Positions 8,145 through 16,538 of a stretch of 64,000 nt of DNA are shown here, one piece after another. The position numbers were made by a program, and so were the translations under genes. The notes beneath the pieces are model-generated. The model was not told the DNA's origin and did not search any database. It saw nothing but the letters and a program-made list of their open reading frames with translations. Each line of letters opens with the position of its first letter. Position 1 is the first letter of the stretch. The DNA is from Afipia sp. OHSU_II-C1 (GTDB lineage Bacteria; Pseudomonadota; Alphaproteobacteria; Rhizobiales; Xanthobacteraceae): contig NZ_APJI01000011.1 of assembly GCF_000497575.1 (NCBI RefSeq), positions 120,694-184,693 on the forward strand. The letters run 5' to 3'.

Positions 8145-9695
8145 CTACGCCGCAATGCGCCGGTCATAGTCATAATCGCGCTCATAGCGATCGTACCCGT
8201 CATACCGATCCATGGCAGTATCGACAAAGGCATGGACTGACGCGTCGTTATGTCGAGCGTCATCTTCGGTTCGCATATCGTCATAATGCAGCGGATCGGA
8301 ATTCGCGACCGCATAGACGTCTTGCACCATATATTCATCCTTGGCGTAGTCATCGATATAGCGCGTGGTCTCGACACTGTCGCGATACTGCGGGTCGACC
8401 GCAGTAACATCGTAAGTATCTTCCGCGTCGTAGATCTCGTAGTCCTCTGACGTCTCGTAAGCATCGTCGGCGTCATACGCATTCATGGCGTCGTCAGCCT
8501 GATAGGCATCGTAGCCGCCCGCCTCTTCCGCTGCATGCGCGCTGAGCGCCCCGACAAAATCGTCGGCGGCCAGTTCGTCGCAGAACACACGCGCTTCCTC
8601 CCGCGCCGATTCCATTGCAAAGCGTCGAAGCAGGATCAGCAGCGGTTCGGAGACCGTTTCGGCGGTTTCGCACTGGGTGAGCACACGCTCGACCATGCGG
8701 CGGCGAAGCCGCGTCGCGCCGGCAACCGTGCCGACGAAGCCGACTTCATGTGAAGCCTCGAGCGCCGAGCGGAAGGCGCGATAAGTCGATTCCGGCAAAC
8801 CGGCCTTGGCAAGCAGCGCGTTCAGGCTGGCGCCGCCGCGATCGTGCACAATCGCGGCCACGCGGCTGCGCGGCATGCCGGACAGTTCGACCAGCGATTC
8901 CTCGAACAGTTCGATGTTGCCCGACAAGAGCGCGCGCAGGATCAGCCCTGTATTGAGCTGGCCGATGGATCGCAGATGGCCGATCAGCGCAGTCATATCG
9001 GCGCCGCGCGCCTGCGCCGCGATGTTGACCGTGGAGCGCTCCATCGCCTCACCCGCCATGCGCCGGGCACGATCGGGATTCAGCCAGTCGCGTGCGGTGA
9101 CAAACTGCGTCAGCGTGTCGGAGAGTTTCTGCGCCAGCGTCAGCCGGATCGCGGCAGGCAATTCATCTATCGTCAGCAGCGACTCGCGGATCGCGGCGAG
9201 ATGGCCAAACCGCTCAGCGATGCGCGCCAGCGAGAAATCCGCAAACTGCGCGGCGCGATTTTCGATCAGTTCCAGCACCGACGAGGCGCAGCCGACTTCG
9301 GCGATCGCCGCGCAGACCGACGGCGGCAGATCGAAACGGCGCGCGATGGCGCACTGCGTCTTGGCGTTTCCGGTCGCAACGATGTCCACGAGATCGGAGT
9401 CGAGCAGCAACGGAGAGTGTTCGAGGATCGGAACCGCCACCGAGGCCTGATCGACAGCAAGCGCCGCCACGATCGCGGCGGGCGCATCCAGTGAGTGTGC
9501 GAAAACTTCCGCCATCGCCTGCCGGACCAGCGGCGAGCCATCATCGAGAAGCATCAGCAGCGCGCCTTCAGCGGCGGCGCGATCGTCTTCCGACAAATCG
9601 GAAACGAGCCAGGCGCGGGCCAGACACCGCGTCGCCTCTGCGCGCTCCCCCGCGGGAGCTGTGCGAACCCAACTAATAAACTGCCGAACGATCAT
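8145..9695 (-). CDS. DUF2336 protein with acidic, tyrosine-rich tail
   Basis: 516 residues. The N-terminal about 390 residues are helical HEAT-like repeats of the DUF2336 family found in alphaproteobacteria (AAEGALLMLLDDGSPLVRQAMAE; LIGHLRSIGQLN). From about residue 395 to the end the composition changes to repeated Asp/Tyr/Ala/Glu units (AYDADDAYE, YEIYDAEDTYD, RYDGYDRYERDYDYD), a low-complexity acidic tail probably disordered. Function is unknown. ATG start just after a degenerate CtrA-like box. Confidence 0.85.
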   Translation of the reverse strand: MIVRQFISWVRTAPAGERAEATRCLARAWLVSDLSEDDRAAAEGALLMLLDDGSPLVRQAMAEVFAHSLDAPAAIVAALAVDQASVAVPILEHSPLLLDSDLVDIVATGNAKTQCAIARRFDLPPSVCAAIAEVGCASSVLELIENRAAQFADFSLARIAERFGHLAAIRESLLTIDELPAAIRLTLAQKLSDTLTQFVTARDWLNPDRARRMAGEAMERSTVNIAAQARGADMTALIGHLRSIGQLNTGLILRALLSGNIELFEESLVELSGMPRSRVAAIVHDRGGASLNALLAKAGLPESTYRAFRSALEASHEVGFVGTVAGATRLRRRMVERVLTQCETAETVSEPLLILLRRFAMESAREEARVFCDELAADDFVGALSAHAAEEAGGYDAYQADDAMNAYDADDAYETSEDYEIYDAEDTYDVTAVDPQYRDSVETTRYIDDYAKDEYMVQDVYAVANSDPLHYDDMRTEDDARHNDASVHAFVDTAMDRYDGYDRYERDYDYDRRIAA

Positions 9696-9769
9696 GGGTG
9701 TTCCGGCTTACGCAACATGCCAAGGCACCGCGACGCGACGCCACTGTTACGAACCGTAAACCATGACAC

Positions 9770-9784
9770 TTAAGAAAACGTTCA
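9770..9784. promoter_or_regulatory. CtrA-like box, one mismatch
   Basis: TTAA-GAAAACG-TTCA, 75 bp upstream of the DUF2336 start. A GAGGTT/AACCTC hairpin at about 9806-9822 also lies in this gap. Confidence 0.3.
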
Positions 9785-9837
9785 CCATAAACGGCTGTGT
9801 TTGTTGAGGTTTCATTAACCTCGCTGAACGCGCGGAC

Positions 9838-10431
9838 TCAGCGTCCCACCACGCGCCTGATCAACGCGACAATGGCAGCCCGGTAGTCCGCAGCATCTTC
9901 ACCGGCATCGATCGCCAGCGCCGCGCGATCGAACGCTGCCGACAGGAGATCGGCCAGCGCCGCAAGCGGCAGGCCTCGCGTATCCATCGCTGCTTCGAGC
10001 CCGCTGCGCAGCGTGCGCTCCGCATTCTCTTCGTCCAGCTTTTTCATTTCGGCCTGCCCGAGAACCGACGGCCCTTCGATCAGAAGCAACCGCGTCCGGC
10101 CGGGCACGCGCATCGCATCGAGATAGGCCGAACTTCCTTCGACCAGCGCATCGATCGGAGACAAACCCGCGAGCGCCCTTTGCTCGATGGCCGCCGCGAC
10201 CGCGAGCGCCTCCCCGGTAACGATCGCCCGGAACAGCGCCCGTTTGTCCTCAAAGTGATGGTAGAGCGCGCCGCGCGTAATGCCCGCCGCGGCGACGATT
10301 TCCGGCGTCGAGGTTTCCGCATACCCCTTCTCGACGAACAGCGTCCTCGCCGCCCGCATCAGGGCGGCCCGGGTCTTTTCCGTGCGGTCACGATTGGAGC
10401 GCGGCAATTCGTCCGGTTTGCGATGTTGCAT
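9838..10431 (-). CDS. TetR family transcriptional repressor
   Basis: 197 residues from the ATG at 10431. A longer frame runs into the divergent VOC gene and is rejected. The N-terminal helix-turn-helix (about residues 16-62: [48 protein letters not shown]) is textbook TetR; the C-terminal part is a ligand-binding helical bundle. The start codon abuts the first of two identical operators, which supports autoregulation and control of the divergent VOC gene. Confidence 0.93.
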   Translation of the reverse strand: MQHRKPDELPRSNRDRTEKTRAALMRAARTLFVEKGYAETSTPEIVAAAGITRGALYHHFEDKRALFRAIVTGEALAVAAAIEQRALAGLSPIDALVEGSSAYLDAMRVPGRTRLLLIEGPSVLGQAEMKKLDEENAERTLRSGLEAAMDTRGLPLAALADLLSAAFDRAALAIDAGEDAADYRAAIVALIRRVVGR

Positions 10432-10448
10432 ACATACAGCCTGTATGT
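10432..10448. promoter_or_regulatory. TetR operator 1
   Basis: Perfect palindrome ACATACAG-C-CTGTATGT, touching the TetR start codon. Confidence 0.8.
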
Positions 10449-10461
10449 TATTTACCAAGAA

Positions 10462-10478
10462 ACATACAGACTGTATGT
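10462..10478. promoter_or_regulatory. TetR operator 2
   Basis: Perfect palindrome ACATACAG-A-CTGTATGT, 30 bp centre to centre from operator 1 (close to three helical turns) and 22 bp before the VOC ATG. Confidence 0.8.
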
Positions 10479-10500
10479 TGATTTGCAAGGGATGACCACC

Positions 10501-10926
10501 ATGAAAGTCACCAGCTACTATCCCGTCATCATGACCGGTGACGTGGCCGCCACGGCCGATTTCTATAAGGCCCACTTCGGCTTCGAGGAGGCCTTCGGCA
10601 GCGACTGGTACGTCCACCTGCGCTCGAAAGCCGACCCGAGTGTCAACCTCGCGGTCCTCGACGGCACCCACGAGACGATCCCGGAGACCGGCCGCGGCCG
10701 GGTGTCGGGCCTGCTGCTGAACTTCGAGGTCGAAGACCCCGACGAGATGTACGCCAAGGCAAAGGCCGCAGGTCTGCCCATCCTGATCCCTCTCCGCGAC
10801 GAGGCGTTCGGGCAGCGTCACTTCATCACATCGGACCCGAACGGTGTGCTGATCGATGTGATCAAGCCGATCCCGCCCAGCGCGGAATTCGCGGAACTTT
10901 ATGCAAAGGATTCACTGCCAACGTGA
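10501..10926 (+). CDS. VOC family protein (glyoxalase/bleomycin-resistance fold)
   Basis: 141 residues. Start chosen at ATG 10501 ([10 protein letters not shown]), with AAGG 10 bp upstream; an ATG at 10492 is too close to it. The paired beta-alpha-beta-beta-beta units of the VOC fold are visible ([63 protein letters not shown]). Members sequester drugs or act on small metabolites with a divalent metal. Divergent with TetR across twin operators, so probably induced by a ligand of TetR; substrate unknown. Confidence 0.88.
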   Translation: MKVTSYYPVIMTGDVAATADFYKAHFGFEEAFGSDWYVHLRSKADPSVNLAVLDGTHETIPETGRGRVSGLLLNFEVEDPDEMYAKAKAAGLPILIPLRDEAFGQRHFITSDPNGVLIDVIKPIPPSAEFAELYAKDSLPT

Positions 10927-10966
10927 GTCGCATCAACGGTCTGCGTTTCAGAGTTGAATCAAGGTC

Positions 10967-11692
10967 TCAACCCTGAAACGCACTCCAGAACATCGACAGG
11001 CCTGCAACCAGCATCAGGCCCTCCATCAAATAGTGGAAGTTCGCCGCGTTAATGTGCATGACCACACGCTTGGCGATGAACGCGCCCACGAAGAGCGATG
11101 ATCCGGCAATCAGTCCCTTGAAGATGATGTCGGGCGGCAGAGCATCGAGCCGCTGAAACGTGATCGCCTTGCTGATGTAGACGGCGAGCGAGACGGCCGC
11201 TTCGGTTCCCAGCAACGGCCCTCTGATGAGCCCGTAGGATACGAAGATCGGGACGGTCATCGGTCCGGTCGATGCCACAATGCCGGTGAGATAGCCCATC
11301 GCCGCACCGATGATCGCAAGCGACCACAGCGGCAGCGTGAACTGGCGCGCATGCATCCAGCGGCGGAACGGTATCATCAAAATGAAAAACGCACCGATGG
11401 CGATGTCGACGAAGCCCGAAGGCAGCGCGAGCAGCGTTCCCGCGCCAAGGGCGGCGGCCGGTATGCCGGGAACCGCGTAAACAACGACCGCGCGCCAATC
11501 GATGTCGCGCCACCATGCGAGGATGCGCGCTATGTTCGCCATGATCGCGGCGATGGCCATGATCGGCACCGCCTGCTTCGGCCCGAACGAATAGGCCAGC
11601 ACCGGCAGCAGCATGATCGACGTGCCGGTCCCGACAATGCCGCCGAGAATACCGGCAATCAGGCCGACGATAAGGATGAAGGCATAGATCAA
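10967..11692 (-). CDS. Sulfite exporter TauE/SafE family permease
   Basis: 241 residues with about eight membrane helices and the family signature GLIAGILGGIVGTGTSIMLLPVLA at the N-terminus (residues about 10-33), repeated in weaker form at GYLTGIVASTGPMTVPIFV. These inner-membrane permeases move sulfite, sulfoacetate or related anions; the substrate is not predictable here. Convergent with the VOC gene, gap 40 bp. Confidence 0.88.
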   Translation of the reverse strand: MIYAFILIVGLIAGILGGIVGTGTSIMLLPVLAYSFGPKQAVPIMAIAAIMANIARILAWWRDIDWRAVVVYAVPGIPAAALGAGTLLALPSGFVDIAIGAFFILMIPFRRWMHARQFTLPLWSLAIIGAAMGYLTGIVASTGPMTVPIFVSYGLIRGPLLGTEAAVSLAVYISKAITFQRLDALPPDIIFKGLIAGSSLFVGAFIAKRVVMHINAANFHYLMEGLMLVAGLSMFWSAFQG

Positions 11693-11782
11693 GGTGCAGA
11701 TCCGGCGATGAGACCGCCGAAGCTATGTCAACCTGCGGCGAGTCGCCTACCGCGATCTTCCCCGGAAGAGTTGGCGCGAAGC

Positions 11783-12766
11783 CTAGCCGCTGAAAACGCC
11801 GGTCGAATCGCTGAACAACCCAAGCCCCTGCGGGGCCTCCGTCCGGGTGGCCGCGCCCGCCGGCAGCGGGTTCGTGATCGACGTGTTGTTGCCCCACAGT
11901 TCGCGCACCGTATTGGACACCGGCTCGGGACGATCGCCCGTCTGATACAGCGAACGGAAAACCGGCTGAGCGGGCGTTTGCAGCGCCGCGACCTGGGCCG
12001 GCGCCTCGGCAGGCGCGCGAACTTGCGGAAAGCTCGAGAGATACGCTGCATTGTCGACAGGCGCCGCCGCCATGCGCGAGCCGGGCGTGACGCCAGCCGC
12101 GGCCATGGCGGTGCGCGCCGTCGGGGAATTCGCCGCTGCATCGTAGCGCGAAGTCAGCACCGAATAGACCTGCGAGACGCTGCGCGCGCTGCCGTCGCGG
12201 TTGTAGAAGATCGAACGGTTGGCGGCGGCGGCGCTCGGAAACATCGCCGGGCCGGACGCGTATGGATTGCCCTCCGCGCTCGAAATCAGCCGCGATGCGC
12301 CGCTCACCCCCATGAAATGCGCCATGTACAGCTCGCCGTCGGTCGGTCGGCGGCCGATCATGCCGGTCAGCTTGAAGCTGTTGGACTGGGTCAGCACACC
12401 CGCCATGGCGGCGTTGGCGGCGGGATCGTCGCGCAGCTTCAGGATCTCATCGCGCGTGGCAGAATCGGCGACCGAGTAACGGCCCGAGTCGGATTTCGTG
12501 ATCGCGTCGGCATATTTGCCGAAGCCGAAGGTAGCTCCCGCCTCCTTTACCGTGCCGAGCCAGGTCTGTTCGATGAACTGATAGAGCCCCCGCGCCGACG
12601 AGGTCGAAGCCTGCGCGCTGGGGTTGAGATTGGATTCGATCTTCGCCGCCGAGATCAGATATTCGAAGCTGGCGCCGGTCGCGCTGGCGGCATTCTTGAT
12701 CGTGCCCGCGATTTTCGCGCGCGCGGAATCAAGCCCGGTCGTTATGCTTGAAGTATCGACAGCCAT
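11783..12766 (-). CDS. Lytic transglycosylase, SLT domain
   Basis: 327 residues from ATG 12766 (MAVDTSS), preceded by GGGGAG; an ATG at 12808 lacks an SD. The SLT domain occupies about residues 25-160, with catalytic Glu in ISAAKIESNLNP followed by SSARGLYQFIEQTW, then YMAHFMGVSGASR. It would cleave peptidoglycan with formation of 1,6-anhydromuramic acid. No signal peptide is seen, which suggests export through another route, as for flagellar or secretion-associated transglycosylases. The C-terminal third is Ala/Pro-rich. A perfect CtrA-like box lies 49 bp upstream. Confidence 0.88.
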   Translation of the reverse strand: MAVDTSSITTGLDSARAKIAGTIKNAASATGASFEYLISAAKIESNLNPSAQASTSSARGLYQFIEQTWLGTVKEAGATFGFGKYADAITKSDSGRYSVADSATRDEILKLRDDPAANAAMAGVLTQSNSFKLTGMIGRRPTDGELYMAHFMGVSGASRLISSAEGNPYASGPAMFPSAAAANRSIFYNRDGSARSVSQVYSVLTSRYDAAANSPTARTAMAAAGVTPGSRMAAAPVDNAAYLSSFPQVRAPAEAPAQVAALQTPAQPVFRSLYQTGDRPEPVSNTVRELWGNNTSITNPLPAGAATRTEAPQGLGLFSDSTGVFSG

Positions 12767-12814
12767 GATGGTGCCCGCTCCCCAGGAACCAACCGTAACC
12801 TGCCCCATTTATGG

Positions 12815-12829
12815 TTAACGGGGCGTTAA
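12815..12829. promoter_or_regulatory. CtrA-like box, perfect
   Basis: TTAA-CGGGGCG-TTAA matches the CtrA full consensus TTAA-N7-TTAA exactly, upstream of the SLT transglycosylase. Confidence 0.5.
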
Positions 12830-12919
12830 TTCCCGAAGCGCGCGCCGTCCTTCGCCCGGCATGCAGCAGCCATGCGGGTTCGGCATGACCGAAGGTCCAT
12901 CCTTTGCATTGTCCTGAGC

Positions 12920-13054
12920 ATGATCAACGCACTCAGCATAGCCGACGCGACATGGGCTTTCCTGGGGCTGATCGCTAGCCTGCTGGTCGCGTCGACCGCT
13001 CTGTTCTGGAGCATCGAGGATCAACGGGCCAAGCGCCGGCTCAGGAAAGACTAA
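12920..13054 (+). CDS. Possible 44-residue membrane peptide
   Basis: From ATG 12920 the frame gives MINALSIADATW, one strong hydrophobic segment (AFLGLIASLLVASTALFW) and a basic tail (RAKRRLRKD): a single-pass, N-out/C-in small protein if real. A longer frame starts at 12872. No good SD. It is convergent with hisI (4 bp gap). Confidence 0.4.
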   Translation: MINALSIADATWAFLGLIASLLVASTALFWSIEDQRAKRRLRKD

Positions 13055-13057
13055 GGT

Positions 13058-13486
13058 CTAGCGATAGACCTTGGCGGGATCGAACACCTTGTCGGCGTCA
13101 ACGAACGTCAGCTTCGCCTCGCCACCCTCACCGGTGACGGCGCGGTAGAAGCATGAGCGCCGGCCGGTATGGCACGCGGCCCCTGCCTGCTCGACCTTGA
13201 TCCACACGGCGTCCTGATCGCAGTCCATCCGCATCTCGACAACACGCTGCACATGGCCGGAGCTTTCGCCCTTCTTCCAGAGCTTCTTGCGCGAACGGCT
13301 GTAGTACCAGGCCTCGCCGGTCGCGATGGTCTTGCGCAGCGCCTCGTCGTTCATGTGCGCGACCATCAGCACGTCGCCGTTGCCGGCGTCGGTTGCCACG
13401 CAGGTCACGAGGCCGGACGCGTCGAATTTGGGCTGAAACGTCAGCCCTTCCTCGACGTCATGCGAGTGTGTGTGTGATGAAGTCAC
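13058..13486 (-). CDS. hisI: Phosphoribosyl-AMP cyclohydrolase
   Basis: 142 residues, the monofunctional form. It opens the adenine ring of PR-AMP in step 3 of histidine synthesis. The [16 protein letters not shown] motif, the metal-binding acidic cluster [11 protein letters not shown] and the zinc cysteines in [13 protein letters not shown] are all present. The first 14 residues ([13 protein letters not shown]) are His-rich and probably disordered. Separated by 46 bp from folE on the same strand, as in other Rhizobiales. Confidence 0.95.
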   Translation of the reverse strand: MTSSHTHSHDVEEGLTFQPKFDASGLVTCVATDAGNGDVLMVAHMNDEALRKTIATGEAWYYSRSRKKLWKKGESSGHVQRVVEMRMDCDQDAVWIKVEQAGAACHTGRRSCFYRAVTGEGGEAKLTFVDADKVFDPAKVYR

Positions 13487-13532
13487 GGCGTTACCTTGTC
13501 AAAGGAAGGCGCGGACGCCTTCGTTCGAAGGC

Positions 13533-14201
13533 TTATACGCCACGGACCATGTTGAGAAAACGGGCCTGTTCTTCAGGATTGTCCTGAAACACGCCGGTGA
13601 AGCGCGACGTCAGGGTCTTCGTCCCCGCCTTGGCGATGCCGCGCACCGACATGCAGGTGTGCTCGGCTTCCATCACCACCGCCACGCCGCGCGGCTTGAG
13701 GATGGCGTTGATCGCACCGGCGACCTGCGCGGTGAGATGTTCCTGGGTCTGAAGACGATGGGCGAAAGCATCCACCAGACGCGCCAGCTTCGACAGGCCG
13801 ACCACGCGGTCCACCGGAGCGTAGGCGATGTGCGCCTTGCCGTAGAACGGCATCACGTGATGCTCGCAGTGCGAATGGAAGTTGATGTCGCGCATCAGCA
13901 CGAAATCGTCGTAGCCGGCCGTCTCGCCGAACGTGCGGTCGAGGATTTCCGCCGGGCACTGGGCATACCCCTGAAACAGTTCGTCATAGGCTTCGATCAT
14001 GCGGCGGGGCGTATCGAGCAGGCCCTCGCGGCTGGTGTTCTCGCCGATGTAAGCCAGAAGCGTCTTTGCAGCCGCCTCGGCCTCGCTGCGGGATGGACGA
14101 ACCAGACCGGGGTCGATGGCAGACGCCATGTAGTCGGAAGCAGGAATTTCGGATTTTTCCGCCGGCTTGCCGGTGCGGATCGGCTTGATGATCGCGTCCA
14201 T
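13533..14201 (-). CDS. folE: GTP cyclohydrolase I
   Basis: 222 residues from ATG 14201 (MDAIIKP), preceded by GGAG with a 5-bp spacer; an earlier start at 14231 has none. It converts GTP to dihydroneopterin triphosphate for folate and queuosine-type pathways. Zinc and active-site motifs are intact ([30 protein letters not shown]). The about 25-residue N-terminal leader before [11 protein letters not shown] is variable in the family. Upstream is hisI on its 3' side and a divergent Fe-S scaffold gene on its 5' side. Confidence 0.95.
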   Translation of the reverse strand: MDAIIKPIRTGKPAEKSEIPASDYMASAIDPGLVRPSRSEAEAAAKTLLAYIGENTSREGLLDTPRRMIEAYDELFQGYAQCPAEILDRTFGETAGYDDFVLMRDINFHSHCEHHVMPFYGKAHIAYAPVDRVVGLSKLARLVDAFAHRLQTQEHLTAQVAGAINAILKPRGVAVVMEAEHTCMSVRGIAKAGTKTLTSRFTGVFQDNPEEQARFLNMVRGV

Positions 14202-14358
14202 TTCGTCTCCGTTCGACCGGCCCGGGTCCATTGTAACCTCGACGGAGGGGCCGGAGTGTCACCGCAGCCGCGGCAGCGATACTCAGCCGCCGGACGCCTA
14301 GCCTGCATGATTGCAGCAAATCGCAGGAAAAACCGTCTATATTTCCGTGCATTGCTGA

Positions 14359-14383
14359 AATGCAGGCGGTTTATTCCTGCATT
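14359..14383. promoter_or_regulatory. Inverted repeat between folE and Fe-S scaffold gene
   Basis: Perfect 8-bp arms AATGCAGG-N9-CCTGCATT. Just beyond it a TATATA/TATAAT sequence (about 14389-14395) can serve as a -10 on either strand, so the dyad would overlap promoter elements of both divergent genes. Regulator unknown. Confidence 0.5.
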
Positions 14384-14442
14384 ATGGCCATTATATAGGC
14401 TCAGGGCCGTGACCGCCAAGGGCGGAGCGCGGCAGGGGTCTC

Positions 14443-14925
14443 ATGCAAGAGCGAAATTCGACCGCCATGCTGAACGACATCTACAACAAGAAGATCATCG
14501 AACTGGCGGGCAATATCCCGCGCCTCGGGCGGCTTGCCGACCCGGACGCCTCCGCGACAGCCCATTCCAAGCTGTGCGGCTCGACTGTGAAGGTCGACCT
14601 CAAAATGCAGGACGGCGTGGTGAGCGATTTCGCCCACGACGTGAAGGCCTGCGCATTGGGCCAGGCCTCCTCCTCGATCATGGCGCGCCATGTGATCGGC
14701 TCCAACGCCGCCGAGCTGCGTGAGTTGCGCGAAACCGTGCGCAGGATGCTCAAGGAAAACGGCGCGCCGCCGCAAGGCAAATGGGCGGATGTCGCCATGC
14801 TGGAGCCGGTGCGCGACTACAAGGCGCGCCACGCCTCGACCCTGCTGACGTTCGATGCGGTGGTGGATGCCATTGGCCAGATCGAGGCCAAAGCCGCAGG
14901 CACCCTCGCCCCGGCGCAAGGCTGA
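14443..14925 (+). CDS. Iron-sulfur cluster assembly scaffold protein (IscU/NifU-N type)
   Basis: 160 residues; ATG 14443 has AGGGG upstream (an alternative ATG at 14467 lacks SD). IscU-like proteins build [2Fe-2S] clusters on three cysteines. Cys45 (SKLCGST) and Cys70 (VKACALGQ) are present, but the third position is PVRDYKARHAST, without Cys. This His/Ser variant is typical of a group found beside folE/hisI/yidD in Rhizobiales and may have a narrower role than canonical IscU. Confidence 0.88.
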   Translation: MQERNSTAMLNDIYNKKIIELAGNIPRLGRLADPDASATAHSKLCGSTVKVDLKMQDGVVSDFAHDVKACALGQASSSIMARHVIGSNAAELRELRETVRRMLKENGAPPQGKWADVAMLEPVRDYKARHASTLLTFDAVVDAIGQIEAKAAGTLAPAQG

Positions 14926-14929
14926 CGGG

Positions 14930-15877
14930 CTATTTCCGGTCAGAAGTAACGAGAGCTGCGCCGCCGGTCGGCGCATGCGCTTCGGCCGTCTTGGTCCCCG
15001 CGGGCACCGGCCGCATGCCCTTGTCGGAGACATCGGGGATCACCGGGACAACAGCAGGTGCGCTCACAATCACCGGCGCGCTGACAACGCGGTCCTGCGC
15101 CTTCGGGCTCACGCTTCCCACGACATCGTCGGACAGCGTCTTGACGTCGGCAACAGCATCCGTCGTCACGAGATTGGTCAGGCGTAACTCATCCGCCGAC
15201 AGGCGATGCAACGCCTCCCACGGCGGGACACTGAGCGCCAGCGACAGCAGGTCACCGGTGCCGCCCATGTCGAAGGTGTATTTCGCGAGACGGCCGATAT
15301 CGCGCTCGACGATCATCAGATCGTCCGCGGAATAGGTCGCAGCCTTTGCATCGTCGGCGCGATCGCCCATCCAGATCTGATGCACACGCACATGCGCGCT
15401 CTCGGGCACATAACGGGTCTTGCCCGACAGCAACAGGAACACGCACATCGACTCGCAGTAAGCATCAGGCACGATGCCGCGTGCGACGCCGCCGGTGATT
15501 TCCTTTTCAATCACGATGCCGACCGTGGTGCGCAAACCGAGATCGCGCCAGCGCCGCCCGAGCGAGATGGCGTCCAGCACCGACCCGCCGCTGGAATCGA
15601 GCACCACCGTGCTGCCCTTGAGATCGCGGCTGCTCTTAAATTCCTCGAACTTCGCTGGCGTGTCCGACGTAATGACGCCGACAGCGCCGATCCAGCCGGC
15701 GCAATCCTGCGCACATGCCGGCTGCGCCGCATGCCATCTGAAACTCATCGGGAGTTTGCGTTCCTCGAGCGTCGTGGACGCGCCAACAGTCCCGCTGACC
15801 GTGGTGGAGCCAGGCAGGGCAAGACAGATTGCGGTGGCGCAAAGCCGCGCCCAGCCGCTCCATGTTAGCGACCTCAC
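14930..15877 (-). CDS. ClpP-fold-like periplasmic protein (COG3904-type), copy 1
   Basis: About 315 residues from the GTG at 15877; a TTG at 15937 and a TTG at 15886 are alternatives and the start is uncertain. Signal peptide (ARLCATAICLALPG). The core resembles the ClpP/SppA/crotonase superfamily: VVLDSSGGSVLDAISLGRRWRDLG followed by YCESMCVFLLLSGKTRYVPESAHVRVHQIW. The tail is Val/Pro-rich. Substrate unknown. A paralogue lies 2 kb away (17748-18992). Convergent with the Fe-S scaffold gene (4 bp gap). Confidence 0.7.
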   Translation of the reverse strand: MRSLTWSGWARLCATAICLALPGSTTVSGTVGASTTLEERKLPMSFRWHAAQPACAQDCAGWIGAVGVITSDTPAKFEEFKSSRDLKGSTVVLDSSGGSVLDAISLGRRWRDLGLRTTVGIVIEKEITGGVARGIVPDAYCESMCVFLLLSGKTRYVPESAHVRVHQIWMGDRADDAKAATYSADDLMIVERDIGRLAKYTFDMGGTGDLLSLALSVPPWEALHRLSADELRLTNLVTTDAVADVKTLSDDVVGSVSPKAQDRVVSAPVIVSAPAVVPVIPDVSDKGMRPVPAGTKTAEAHAPTGGAALVTSDRK

Positions 15878-16190
15878 GACGAACAACGTGGTTCCTTCCC
15901 CGCCCCAATCGACAACGGCATCGGCCCCATCCCGCAAGGACGAATCCTGTCACACGGGCGTTATGAAAAAACGTATCCGCGCAAAGGATTCGCGTCTATT
16001 CCACTTTTGCTGCGGCGCAGTCAAAATCGTGCGATAATTGTGGAACTGTGGCGCGAAAGACAATGTGTTGCGGTTCCCTGCGCGGGAACTCATCATTTGC
16101 GTGACGACGATTCCGCCAAGCGCTCAGAAAACCGTCACGGAACCCGGCAGACATGCGCAACGCTGACACATTAGCCGTCGAGGCAATGAC

Positions 16191-16532
16191 ATGAAACATT
16201 CGGCCCGATGTCCCGATTGCGGAGGCGGGATTCAAAATCTGCCGCGCAACGCAGGCCGCGGCCTGATCTGGATCTATCGTCACACGCTCTCGCCGCTGGT
16301 CGGCTTCAACTGCCGCCATCTTCCGACGTGTTCGGTTTACGGCGACGAAGCCATCGGGCGGTTCGGCTTGTGGGCCGGCGGCTGGATGACATTGGCGCGG
16401 CTGCTGCGCTGTCAGCCATGGGGCACTTCGGGGATCGACAACGTGCCGGGCACACTCCGCACCGATGCGCGCTGGTATCTGCCGTGGCGCTATGCGCGAT
16501 GGCGCGGCGTCAATGACGGCACTGACAAATAA
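16191..16532 (+). CDS. yidD: Membrane protein insertion efficiency factor YidD
   Basis: 113 residues, peripheral inner-membrane protein that assists YidC/Sec insertion. Family signature SPLVGFNCRHLPTCSVYGDEAIGRFG is present (usual form RYxPTCSEY), followed by LARLLRCQPWG. The N-terminal extension (CPDCGG) holds a CxxC pair that most YidD proteins lack. Upstream 15938-16190 (about 250 bp) contains no gene I can support. Confidence 0.92.
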   Translation: MKHSARCPDCGGGIQNLPRNAGRGLIWIYRHTLSPLVGFNCRHLPTCSVYGDEAIGRFGLWAGGWMTLARLLRCQPWGTSGIDNVPGTLRTDARWYLPWRYARWRGVNDGTDK

Positions 16533-16538
16533 ATCACT

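Noticed and set aside
11351..12751. 466-residue plus-strand frame over TauE/SafE and the SLT transglycosylase
   Set aside because: Spans two real genes on the opposite strand; Arg/Gly-rich shadow translation.
16020..16190. EcfG-type stress promoter (GGAAC..CGTT) before yidD
   Set aside because: GGAAC occurs several times, but none has CGTT at the right spacing.
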